Notes: generated by a model not told the origin, from the sequence alone. DNA of 7,832 bases from Deferribacteraceae bacterium (GCA_031285415.1 JAITWF010000123.1:1-7832); one strand, 5' to 3'. Positions 1 to 6,111 are shown, numbered from the stretch's first letter. Program-made: numbers and translations.

Positions 1-101
1 ACCCTCCCCTTGAGGGAGGGTCGAAGCTTTAGCTTCGGGGAGGGGTCTTACCCCCCACCGAGTCGCTATTAGCTCCTCGACTCCCCCTCAAGGGGGGAGT
101 G
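1..101. repeat. Composite palindromic intergenic element (paired inverted repeat units)
   Basis: This G+C-rich non-coding block has nested inverted repeats. Bases 1-8 pair with 14-21 (ACCCTCCC/GGGAGGGT), 22-28 with 31-37 (CGAAGCT/AGCTTCG), 42-46 with 50-54 (GGGGT/ACCCC), 60-65 with 78-83 (GAGTCG/CGACTC) and 80-87 with 93-100 (ACTCCCCC/GGGGGAGT). The reverse complement of about 36-101 aligns with about 1-60, sharing CCCTTGAGGG, a GTCGA core, a TAGC core, CGG and a G-run followed by a TAAGAC/TCTTAC segment. The block is therefore two diverged copies of one palindromic unit in opposite orientation, centred near 48, like paired REP elements of other bacteria. The left end may extend beyond the window. 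No ORF is supported here, and the repeat's identity and mobility are not known. Confidence 0.7.
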
Positions 102-106
102 TTTTT
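80..106 (+). terminator. Terminator-like hairpin before pgk
   Basis: A perfect 8-bp G+C-rich stem (80-87 with 93-100, 5-nt loop) is followed by GTTTTT, the layout of an intrinsic terminator. It would end transcription of an unseen upstream gene. It lies only 18 bases before the pgk start codon, so it could also act as an attenuator or RNA-stabilising hairpin. It is the right arm of the palindromic element, so the resemblance may be a by-product of the repeat. Confidence 0.45.
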
Positions 107-115
107 GCGCAAAAA
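102..115. promoter_or_regulatory. Perfect 14-bp palindrome overlapping the pgk leader
   Basis: TTTTTGCGCAAAAA reads the same on both strands and touches the AGGGGA ribosome binding site (115-120) of pgk. A perfect palindrome of this size could be an operator, or simply the T-tract of the preceding hairpin plus an A-run. No regulator family is recognised. Confidence 0.25.
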
Positions 116-124
116 GGGGAACCT

Positions 125-1294
125 ATGTTAAAAACCGTAAAAGATATGAACTTGAAAGGTAAAAATGTATTCCTTCGTGTAGACTTTAACGTCCCGATGG
201 AGGATGGCGTCGTTAAAGATGATACTCGCATACGTGAGGCGTTGAAAACGATCAACTATATCGTAGAGCAGGGGGGCAAACTCGCCCTTGGTACCCACCT
301 CGGTAGGCCTAAAGGTGAAAAAAACCTCAAATATTCACTGAAACCTGTCGTAGACTATATCAATAGCAAGGGATACTTTAAAGCTGTATTCGTAGAGGAT
401 TGTATCGGCGAAGCTGTTGAAAAGGCTGTCAACTCGCAGAGCGAAGGCACTGTGCTTGTTCTTGAGAATCTAAGATTCTATAACGGCGAAGAGAAGAACG
501 ATCCAGAGTTTGTTACTGCTCTTGCAAAGCCGTTTAACGCCTATGTGAACGACGCATTTGGCACCTGCCACCGCAAACACGCCTCTGTATATGGGATTCC
601 ATCGGTAATGGACGAGAAGGGGGCTGGGCTTCTGATAGAGAAGGAGGCGACCTACTTTGATAAACTAGTAAAATCGCCAGAACATCCATTTGCAGCGATC
701 TTGGGCGGCTCGAAGGTTAGCGATAAGATCGGCGTAATTAAAAGCCTTTTGGATAAAGCTGATATAATCCTTATCGGCGGTGCAATGGCGTATACATTCC
801 TTAAATATAACGGTTTAAAGATCGGTATCTCTAGAGTGGAAGATGATCAGATGGATACCGTTAAACTGATCTACGAAAAGGCGAGCCAGAGAGGCGTTAA
901 GATACTGCTACCTGTAGATCATACAATATCTGCAACCTTTGGAGGCGCACCTGTGTATTGCGAAACAGCCGATATAGCCGATGGGATGATGGGGCTTGAT
1001 ATCGGTGCAAAGAGTATCGAAAATTATAAAAACGCACTATCTACCTGCAAAACAGTCCTATGGAACGGTCCTATGGGCGTTTTCGAGCAGGATGACTATG
1101 CGATCGGCACTTATGCTCTCGCTAATCATCTGGCAAGCTTAGGTATTACAGTCGTTGTTGGTGGTGGCGATTCAGTTGCAGCAGCGAATAAAGCTGGCGT
1201 GGCGGATAAGATGTCGCATATCTCGACTGGCGGCGGAGCGTCGCTTGAATATATCGAGTTTGGCAGTCTGCCAGGGATCGATATCTTAAGATAG
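125..1294 (+). CDS. pgk: Phosphoglycerate kinase
   Basis: This cytoplasmic glycolytic/gluconeogenic enzyme transfers the acyl phosphate of 1,3-bisphosphoglycerate to ADP, giving ATP and 3-phosphoglycerate. The 389-residue length is normal for bacteria. The N-terminal substrate domain shows RVDFNVP (18-24), GTHLGRPKG (56-64, where most families have SHLGRP), LENLRF (113-118) and AFGTCHRKHAS (144-154). The C-terminal nucleotide domain shows GGSKVSDKI (194-202), NGPMGVFE (314-321), GGGDSVAA (346-353) and STGGGASLE (367-375). The ATG start is supported by AGGGGA at 115-120. No promoter is visible between the terminator-like hairpin and the gene, so it is probably transcribed from upstream, perhaps after gap as in many bacteria; that upstream gene is outside the window. 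The gene is intact, and its TAG stop abuts the stop of the minus-strand gene that follows. Confidence 0.97.
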   Translation: MLKTVKDMNLKGKNVFLRVDFNVPMEDGVVKDDTRIREALKTINYIVEQGGKLALGTHLGRPKGEKNLKYSLKPVVDYINSKGYFKAVFVEDCIGEAVEKAVNSQSEGTVLVLENLRFYNGEEKNDPEFVTALAKPFNAYVNDAFGTCHRKHASVYGIPSVMDEKGAGLLIEKEATYFDKLVKSPEHPFAAILGGSKVSDKIGVIKSLLDKADIILIGGAMAYTFLKYNGLKIGISRVEDDQMDTVKLIYEKASQRGVKILLPVDHTISATFGGAPVYCETADIADGMMGLDIGAKSIENYKNALSTCKTVLWNGPMGVFEQDDYAIGTYALANHLASLGITVVVGGGDSVAAANKAGVADKMSHISTGGGASLEYIEFGSLPGIDILR

Positions 1295-1302
1295 CTACTG
1301 TA

Positions 1303-1323
1303 GGGGTGGAGTTTTTCCACCCC
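1303..1323 (+). terminator. Probable hairpin terminator of pgk
   Basis: GGGGTGGA (1303-1310) pairs perfectly with TCCACCCC (1316-1323) around a GTTTT loop, eight bases after the pgk stop. There is no T-run after the stem on either strand, so it is not a textbook intrinsic terminator. It may act as a 3' stabilising hairpin or need Rho. It also encodes the last residues of the opposing minus-strand gene. Confidence 0.45.
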
Positions 1324-1549
1324 ACTGCTTGTATAGCCATGAGCATAGATTGCGCATATCTCTGTGCGCCTCACCTTGCGATTCATCGTTAAGCCAGCAT
1401 TCAAAATATTCACAGTTGCGAATAAAAACTGCGCTAAATAGGCTCTTTAATATATCCTCGTCTGATATATCATTTTTCACATTATACACTATCCTTTCAT
1501 AGAAATTAAAGGTGTCGATTAGTGCTTCACACAGCTTCTGATTCTCATT

Positions 1550-1560
1550 TATATATATAT
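1550..1560. repeat. (TA)5T dinucleotide tract at the frameshift point
   Basis: Eleven bases of alternating T and A sit exactly where the minus-strand gene changes frame. In the present length the upstream frame reads ATA TAT ATA TAA and stops. One AT unit fewer would read ATA TAT ATA AAT GAG and continue into the downstream frame. Five units is short for a classical phase-variable tract, but slippage there would switch the frame. Confidence 0.75.
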
Positions 1561-1897
1561 CAGAAACTCTTTATTGGACACCTTTTTATAGCTAGCCTTG
1601 AAATCTCTAAGAATCTTTCTCGATTCTCTAATATGCGCACTTTCATATCTGTCGGATAGATTAAGGGCGCTATCTATTTTGCGCTCTTTGGTTCTAGATT
1701 TAGAGCCTAGGTAGTAGTTTGATGCTGAGAAGAATAAGCCTAATAATCCTACACATGTGGCTATTCTTTTACCGTTGTCTTCAGACGTGAGATCTTGGGT
1801 ATTAAGACTAAATAGTGTTACAACGATCACGGAAAATGATAAAAGTAATGCTATTATTCTCATAGAATAGCCCCTAATGATAAAATGTATTTAACAT

Positions 1898-1926
1898 ATT
1901 CTAAATATAGTTTTTATGAAAAGCAA
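1898..1926 (-). promoter_or_regulatory. Candidate promoter for the DUF4760-like gene
   Basis: Read on the minus strand, TTGCTT (1926-1921) is followed after 17 bases by TAGAAT (1903-1898). The -10 matches the sigma70 consensus at 5 of 6 positions and the -35 at 3 of 6. It leaves a leader of roughly 28 bases before the ATG at 1863. The surrounding DNA is very AT-rich, so chance matches are likely. Confidence 0.35.
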
Positions 1927-2005
1927 TAGAAGATTTTTAAAAGTAGCACAGATTATAGTTGAGAGGTGGATAGGGAAATAAAAAATAAAAATTGTGCAAT
2001 ATGGT

Positions 2006-2035
2006 TTGACAAAACTTTTAAAACTTTGCTATACT
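2006..2035 (+). promoter_or_regulatory. Sigma70-type promoter of the atp operon
   Basis: A perfect -35 TTGACA (2006-2011) and -10 TATACT (2030-2035) are separated by 18 bases. A TG at 2027-2028 gives an extended -10 (TGnTATACT). An A-rich tract upstream could serve as an UP element. Transcription would start near 2042, leaving a leader of about 48 bases. It is the only strong promoter I see for the seven genes that follow, so they are probably one transcript. Confidence 0.8.
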
Positions 2036-2089
2036 CTCACGAATAAAACAAGTCTTGATTTCAAATAAAAACTTAGCAGAGGGGTTGTA

Positions 2090-2512
2090 ATGGTACAGGT
2101 AGGCCTAGATTTTACACTGATTATGCAGGTAGTGCAGTTTCTTCTCATCGTTCTTATCGTTAAGTTTTTTATAGTTGCCCCGATCCACAGAACCTATACC
2201 AATAGGGATAACAAGATCTTAAAGCTTCAAGAGGATGCTAAGGCTAGTGCTAAGGCTATGGAGGCGAAACGTCTTGAATATGAGGCTAGTCTTCAGGCAG
2301 CAAAGGCGGAGATAACAGAGTATAATAATGCTCTTGCTAAAGAGTCGGCGGCTCGTGCCAACGGTATCATTGATAAAGTGAAATCAGAGATCGCCGCTGC
2401 AAAGGATGAGGCTCGTAAAACTATCGCAGCTGAAACCGCTATAGCGAAGGAGAGCTTGGGTAAAGAGTCTCTAAAGCTTACAGAAGATATTATTCATTTG
2501 GTTACAAAATAA
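2090..2512 (+). CDS. atpF': ATP synthase F0 subunit b'
   Basis: This is one of two different b-type subunits that form the peripheral stalk, holding the F1 head against the membrane a subunit. The 140 residues have one N-terminal membrane helix (about 6-29) with Pro31 just after it, then a long charged, Ala/Glu/Lys-rich coiled coil (about 38-125) ending in IIHLVTK. A very short N-terminus before the helix and no signal peptide are typical of b'. The ATG start is preceded by AGAGGGG at 2078-2084. It is first in the operon, 19 bases before the b gene start. The b'-b pair occurs in photosynthetic bacteria, alphaproteobacteria and several anaerobic Gram-negative phyla, where the stalk is a heterodimer. 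Calling it b' rather than a second b rests on order and N-terminal shape. Confidence 0.9.
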   Translation: MVQVGLDFTLIMQVVQFLLIVLIVKFFIVAPIHRTYTNRDNKILKLQEDAKASAKAMEAKRLEYEASLQAAKAEITEYNNALAKESAARANGIIDKVKSEIAAAKDEARKTIAAETAIAKESLGKESLKLTEDIIHLVTK

Positions 2513-2531
2513 GATATTTTTGGGGGTACCG

Positions 2532-3098
2532 GTGGTGAACGGTCGAATAATAAAGGCGTCTCTGTATACATTGTTATTGTCATTAATTCCTGTTGTGGCA
2601 TCTGCCGCAGAGGCTGGTCATGGACCTAGCGTTAGTGGGCTTCTGTATCGTGTACTAGTTTTTGTTCTGTTAGTGGTTCTTCTATATCGTTTGTTAAATA
2701 AAAGTGTCAGCAGCAGTATCGCCTCTGGTATAGAGCTTATCAAAAAGAGTATTGATGATGCCGTGAAGGCGGATCAAGATGCTAAGAAAGAGTTGGCAGA
2801 GTACTCTCAGAAGATAGCAGAGATGAGTTCAGAGCTAGAGCGTATGAAAGCAAATGCACGCAAAACAGCAGAAAAAGATAGCGAAAATGTAGTCGCAGAG
2901 GCTGAAAGAGCCGCTGAAAGATTAAAAGATATGGCTAAGAGATCGATAAATTCTGAATACAACAAAGCTATGGCTGATTTGGGTAGAGAAGAGCTTCGTA
3001 TGGCGATAAAGAATGCTGAGGAGCGTATTGCTCAAGACAAAGATGTGAATAAAAAGCAGAAGTATATGCTAGACAATATATTGAAGATTGGAGCGTAA
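2532..3098 (+). CDS. atpF: ATP synthase F0 subunit b
   Basis: This second peripheral-stalk subunit pairs with b' and binds delta at the top of F1. The start is uncertain: TTG at 2520 is possible, but TGGGGG at 2521-2526 sits at ribosome-binding distance from GTG at 2532 or 2535, so I chose 2532 (188 residues). The N-terminus looks like a signal peptide: basic GRIIK, hydrophobic SLYTLLLSLIPVV, then ASA-A near residue 26. A second hydrophobic helix (about 37-54) is the real membrane anchor, and a Lys/Glu/Ala-rich coiled coil follows. Cleavable leaders on b are seen in deltaproteobacterial-type atpF genes. The C-terminus, ending MLDNILKIGA, is normal. The stop lies three bases before the atpH start, which suggests translational coupling. 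Confidence 0.92.
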   Translation: MVNGRIIKASLYTLLLSLIPVVASAAEAGHGPSVSGLLYRVLVFVLLVVLLYRLLNKSVSSSIASGIELIKKSIDDAVKADQDAKKELAEYSQKIAEMSSELERMKANARKTAEKDSENVVAEAERAAERLKDMAKRSINSEYNKAMADLGREELRMAIKNAEERIAQDKDVNKKQKYMLDNILKIGA

Positions 3099-3101
3099 TA
3101 G

Positions 3102-3677
3102 GTGAAAAATATTGCTGTTGCCAGAAGATATGCCGGTGCTCTTTATGAGGAAGCTCTAGAACGGAAAGATGTAGACGCTGTTTTTGCGGACATTGCTCAA
3201 TTTGCAGGGTTTATGTCTGATAGCACAGAGTTTGCTACCTTTGTGTCATCTCCTACCATTAGTATTAATGAAAAGTTGAACGTTATCGATACATTAGATA
3301 AATCTGGTAAGCTTAACAAGCTTGTAACAGCCTTTTTGACTGTATTAACAAGTAGTCGTCGCCTTCCAATGTTGCCAGAGATTGTAGAGGCGTTTAACGA
3401 GTGTATAATGAACGCTCGTAATGAGATTAAAGTAGATGTTATCTATGCAATAGAGGCTAACGATGATATCAGGAAGAGCCTAAAAGAGTATCTTGCAAAG
3501 CTTACAGGCAAGACGATAGTGCTTTCAGAGTCTGTAGATCCGAAGCTGCTTGGTGGTATGCGAGTATTTGTTGGTAGCGAGCTATACGATACAAGCATTA
3601 AGGGCAAGTTAGAGGCTATGGAGATCGCTGCTGCAAAGGATAAGTTGGATACGATAAATAGTACACTTCATCAGTAA
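3102..3677 (+). CDS. atpH: ATP synthase F1 subunit delta
   Basis: Delta (OSCP-type) links the b/b' stalk to the top of the alpha3beta3 head by binding the alpha N-termini. The 191 residues begin with the typical NIAVARRYAGALYEEA helix. An all-helical N-terminal domain includes FVSSPTISINEKLNVID (about 47-63) and LTSSRRLPMLPEIVEAF (about 82-98). The smaller C-terminal domain ends with the family's conserved LLGGMRVFVGSELYDTSI segment. The start is GTG with GGAG at 3090-3093, inside the end of atpF. Fifty-three AT-rich bases separate it from atpA, a longer gap than the one upstream. Nothing is missing. Its usual partner site is the alpha N-terminus, which is encoded just before the stop codons in the next gene. 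Confidence 0.94.
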   Translation: MKNIAVARRYAGALYEEALERKDVDAVFADIAQFAGFMSDSTEFATFVSSPTISINEKLNVIDTLDKSGKLNKLVTAFLTVLTSSRRLPMLPEIVEAFNECIMNARNEIKVDVIYAIEANDDIRKSLKEYLAKLTGKTIVLSESVDPKLLGGMRVFVGSELYDTSIKGKLEAMEIAAAKDKLDTINSTLHQ

Positions 3678-3964
3678 TACATTAGTTATTTTAGATATAA
3701 AAATGAATGTTAATATAAGGAGATCGCTTTATGCAAATTAAAGCCGATGAAATCAGCCGGATTATTCGTGAGCGGATCAATAACTTTGATCAAAAGGTAG
3801 AGAGGGCAGAGATCGGTACTGTTATCAGTGCTGGTGATGGTATTGCCAAAATCTACGGTCTTGATAATATCATGGCTGGTGAGCTTGTTGAGTTTTCTAA
3901 GGACACGTACGGAATGGCACTAAACCTTGAAGAGGAGAGTGTCGGTGTAGTTATTCTTGGTGAT

Positions 3965-3997
3965 TAAGATCATATAAAAGAGGGTGACTCTGTATAA
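3965..3997 (+). other. Tandem in-frame TAA stops within atpA
   Basis: TAA codons at 3965-3967 and 3995-3997 lie in the atpA frame with nine sense codons between them that encode a recognisable conserved alpha segment. Bases after the stops are G and C. The second stop is in the loop of a small perfect hairpin (CTGTA 3990-3994, TACAG 4000-4004). No indel, intron or intein sequence is present. Confidence 0.95.
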
Positions 3998-4036
3998 CGT
4001 ACAGGTGCGATTGCATCTGTTACTGTTGGCGAGGCT

Positions 4037-5239
4037 TTGATTGGCAGGGTTGTATCTCCTTTAGGTGTACCTATAGATGGTAAAGGACCTATTAAGGCTG
4101 CTAAAATGGACGTTATCGAGAAGATTGCCCCTGGTATTCTTGCTCGTCGTTCAGTTCATGAGCCTGTTCAGACAGGTATAAAGGCTATCGATGCAATGAT
4201 ACCGATCGGCCGTGGACAGAGGGAGCTTATCATTGGCGACCGTCAGACTGGTAAAACAGCGATTGCGATCGATACAATCATCAGCCAGAAAGGTCAGAAT
4301 ATGATCTGCGTTTATGTGGCTATCGGTCAGAAGAGATCTACAGTTGCAAACGTTGTAGAGACACTAGAAAAACATGGTGCTATGGAGTATACAATAGTTG
4401 TTGCAGCTACTGCCAGCGAATCAGCTCCACTCCAGTTTATCGCTCCTTTGGCTGGTTGCACAATGGGCGAGTACTTTAGAGATAAAGGGCAGCACGCTCT
4501 TTTAATATACGATGATCTATCGAAACACGCTACAGCGTATCGCCAGATGTCGCTTCTGCTTCGTCGTCCTCCTGGTCGTGAGGCTTATCCTGGCGACGTA
4601 TTCTACCTCCACTCTCGTTTGCTTGAAAGAGCGGCTAAGATGAGTGACGAGCTTGGTGGCGGCTCTCTGACAGCTCTGCCGATCATTGAAACACAGGCTG
4701 GAGACGTTTCGGCGTATATCCCAACCAACGTTATCTCTATCACAGATGGTCAGATCTTCCTTGAGACAGACCTGTTCTTCTCTGGTGTTCGCCCAGCGGT
4801 GAACGCAGGTATTTCGGTATCAAGGGTTGGTGGTAGTGCACAGATCAAGGCGATGAAGCAGGTTGCTGGTAGACTTAGACTCGACCTTGCTCAATATAGA
4901 GCTATGGCAGCGTTCGCTCAGTTTGGAAGCGACTTGGACGCAGCTACACAGGCACAGCTTACTCGTGGTAGCCGTCTGGCAGAGCTTCTAAAGCAGCCAC
5001 AGTATAAACCGTCATCTGTACAGAATCAGGTAGCGATACTTTTTGCTGGTATCAATGGATTTTTGGATGATATACCTGTTAAATCTATACAGAAGTTTGA
5101 GAATGAATACCTGAACTTTTTGAGTGTTAATAGACCTGAGATTCTGAATGAGATCGTTGAGAAGAAAGCAATCTCTGATGATCTATCGAATAAGATGAAG
5201 CAGGCGTTGGCTGATTTTAAAAAGCAATTCACCGCTTAG
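4037..5239 (+). CDS. Possible separately translated alpha core (nucleotide-binding and C-terminal domains)
   Basis: After the two stops the alpha frame is open for 400 codons from TTG 4037. This segment carries the whole nucleotide-binding domain and C-terminal helical domain but lacks the N-terminal helix that binds delta and most of the crown barrel. Initiation signals are weak. TTG 4037 has GAGG too close (4031-4034), while ATG 4106 has AAGG at 4094-4097 with eight bases of spacing and would drop 23 more residues. Both the start and whether it is made at all are inference. It is listed because the ORF is real and an annotation pipeline may report it as a gene. Confidence 0.35.
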   Translation: MIGRVVSPLGVPIDGKGPIKAAKMDVIEKIAPGILARRSVHEPVQTGIKAIDAMIPIGRGQRELIIGDRQTGKTAIAIDTIISQKGQNMICVYVAIGQKRSTVANVVETLEKHGAMEYTIVVAATASESAPLQFIAPLAGCTMGEYFRDKGQHALLIYDDLSKHATAYRQMSLLLRRPPGREAYPGDVFYLHSRLLERAAKMSDELGGGSLTALPIIETQAGDVSAYIPTNVISITDGQIFLETDLFFSGVRPAVNAGISVSRVGGSAQIKAMKQVAGRLRLDLAQYRAMAAFAQFGSDLDAATQAQLTRGSRLAELLKQPQYKPSSVQNQVAILFAGINGFLDDIPVKSIQKFENEYLNFLSVNRPEILNEIVEKKAISDDLSNKMKQALADFKKQFTA

Positions 5240-5250
5240 GGGATTAGGAT

Positions 5251-6111
5251 ATGGCAGGCACCAGAGATATAAAACGCAAGATACTTTCTGTTAAAAATAC
5301 GCAGAAGGTTACGAAAGCCATGAAGATGGTATCTTCTGCTAAGATGCGCCGTGCTACAGAGGCAACGCTTGCAACGCTACCATATGCGACTAAGATAACA
5401 GAGGTTACGCTTAGCATTGCGAGCTGTGTTAACGATGTCACACTGCCGCTGTTGGAGAAGCCTAAATCGGTGGAGCGTGTCGCACTATTAGTGATGAACT
5501 CCGATAGAGGTCTTTGTGGTGCGTTCAACGCTAATATTATCCGTGCTGTAAGTAAATTTCAGCAGGAGCATAAAGGCAAAGAGATTCAGCTGTATATCGT
5601 AGGTAAAAATGCTTATGATCACTATAAAAAAGGTTCATTGGAGATAGTTGATAAATGGATATCGCTCGGTGGTAAAGTTTCATTTGAAACGGCGAAGTAT
5701 ATCAGCGATACCATTACAAGTGCATTTCTTGCGAAGAAGTTCGATGAGATGTATATGATCTACAATGAGTTTAAATCTGTATCGTATCAGGCACCGAGGG
5801 AGATGAAGATCTTCCCACTTTCTTTGAACGTAGATGCGGCGGAAACTGATACAGAGTACCTCTTTGAGCCAAACCCAGTTGGGCTTCTAGAGGAGCTTTT
5901 ACCGAGATATATCACATTTATGATATACCACTCTCTGCTTGAGTCAGCGGCAGGTGAGCATGGTGCAAGAATGGTTGCGATGGATAATGCAACTCGCAGT
6001 GCAGATGATATGATTAAAAAATTGACTTTGAACTATAACAAAGCCCGTCAGGCGGCGATTACAAACGATTTACTTGATATTGTAAACGGTGCTGAAGCCT
6101 TGAAAGGCTAG
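5251..6111 (+). CDS. atpG: ATP synthase F1 subunit gamma
   Basis: Gamma is the rotating central shaft that couples proton flow through the c-ring to conformational change in the beta sites. The 286 residues are of normal length. The N-terminal coiled-coil helix carries RDIKRKILSVKNTQKVTKAM (5-24) and the MVSSAKMRRA segment. The central Rossmann-like domain has DRGLCGAFNAN (85-95). The C-terminal coiled-coil helix carries EHGARMVAMDNAT (236-248) and ends NDLLDIVNGAEALKG. ATG is preceded by AGGGGA (5238-5243), which overlaps the atpA TAG stop, so translation of gamma is probably coupled to that of alpha. If ribosomes stop at the TAA codons in atpA, gamma translation would depend on its own binding site or on reinitiation inside atpA. 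The gene itself is intact. Confidence 0.97.
   Translation: MAGTRDIKRKILSVKNTQKVTKAMKMVSSAKMRRATEATLATLPYATKITEVTLSIASCVNDVTLPLLEKPKSVERVALLVMNSDRGLCGAFNANIIRAVSKFQQEHKGKEIQLYIVGKNAYDHYKKGSLEIVDKWISLGGKVSFETAKYISDTITSAFLAKKFDEMYMIYNEFKSVSYQAPREMKIFPLSLNVDAAETDTEYLFEPNPVGLLEELLPRYITFMIYHSLLESAAGEHGARMVAMDNATRSADDMIKKLTLNYNKARQAAITNDLLDIVNGAEALKG

Larger units (their letters stand above)
1295..1863 (-). pseudogene. Frameshifted DUF4760-like small membrane protein
   Basis: Two minus-strand ORF pieces form one protein. The first (1863-1549, 104 residues) starts at ATG with AGGGG upstream and has two hydrophobic segments (about residues 1-20 and 33-53), then a basic KSRTKERKIDSALNLSDRYE stretch. 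It ends at TAA inside an AT dinucleotide tract. The next frame continues without a stop from 1549 to 1295 as NENQKLCEALIDTFNFYERI and onward, with DEDILKSLF and a Trp/Cys-rich C-terminus ending KTPPLQ. Deleting one AT unit joins the frames into a protein of about 188 residues. The NFYERI...DEDIL...LYKQW pattern resembles the DUF4760 family (function unknown); this is recalled resemblance, not a search. It is convergent with pgk and divergent from the atp operon. It could be a decayed gene, a slippage-controlled gene, or an intact gene with an assembly error. Confidence 0.6.
1864..2089. other. AT-rich divergent intergenic region
   Basis: This 226-base gap separates the minus-strand gene from the atp operon. 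It holds the candidate minus-strand promoter, the strong operon promoter with an A-rich stretch upstream of its -35 (about 1976-1992, possibly an UP element), and the operon leader. I see no further ORF, RNA gene or repeat in it. Confidence 0.7.
3731..5239 (+). pseudogene. atpA: ATP synthase F1 subunit alpha, interrupted by two in-frame TAA codons
   Basis: Alpha forms the non-catalytic sites of the alpha3beta3 head. The frame starts at ATG after AAGGAGA (3717-3723) and runs 502 codons, the usual length, but TAA occurs at codons 79 (3965-3967) and 89 (3995-3997). Frame is unchanged across both, and the surrounding sequence is normal alpha: SVGVVILGD, stop, DHIKEGDSV, stop, RTGAIAS. By alignment with remembered E. 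coli alpha, the stops replace Tyr79 and Lys89, each one base from TAA. The rest looks functional: Walker A GDRQTGKT (169-176), IYDDLSKHA (Walker B region), PGREAYPGD, and the arginine finger in SVSRVGG (Arg365). The 5' piece encodes only the N-terminal helix and crown barrel. The 3' piece could initiate at TTG 4037 or ATG 4106. Sequence error, recent inactivation, readthrough and a split subunit are all possible; an error is the simplest explanation. Confidence 0.85.

Noticed and set aside
1..101. CRISPR array
   Set aside because: There are only two diverged units in inverted rather than direct orientation, with no regular spacers.
1126..1413. Minus-strand ORF across the pgk 3' end
   Set aside because: It overlaps conserved pgk codons and competes with the better supported frame ending at 1295; no recognisable protein features.
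3678..3730. Separate promoter for atpA in the AT-rich gap
   Set aside because: TATAAA-like sequence is present but no convincing -35 at proper spacing; the gap is only 53 bases and an operon promoter exists upstream.
3965..3997. Reassignment of TAA to a sense codon
   Set aside because: atpF', atpF and atpH all end with TAA at the expected family C-termini and are followed by new starts with ribosome binding sites, so TAA works as a stop in this genome.
3968..4036. Intron, intein or insertion splitting atpA
   Set aside because: The sequence between and after the stops is itself conserved alpha sequence, in frame and colinear with E. coli numbering, so nothing has been inserted.
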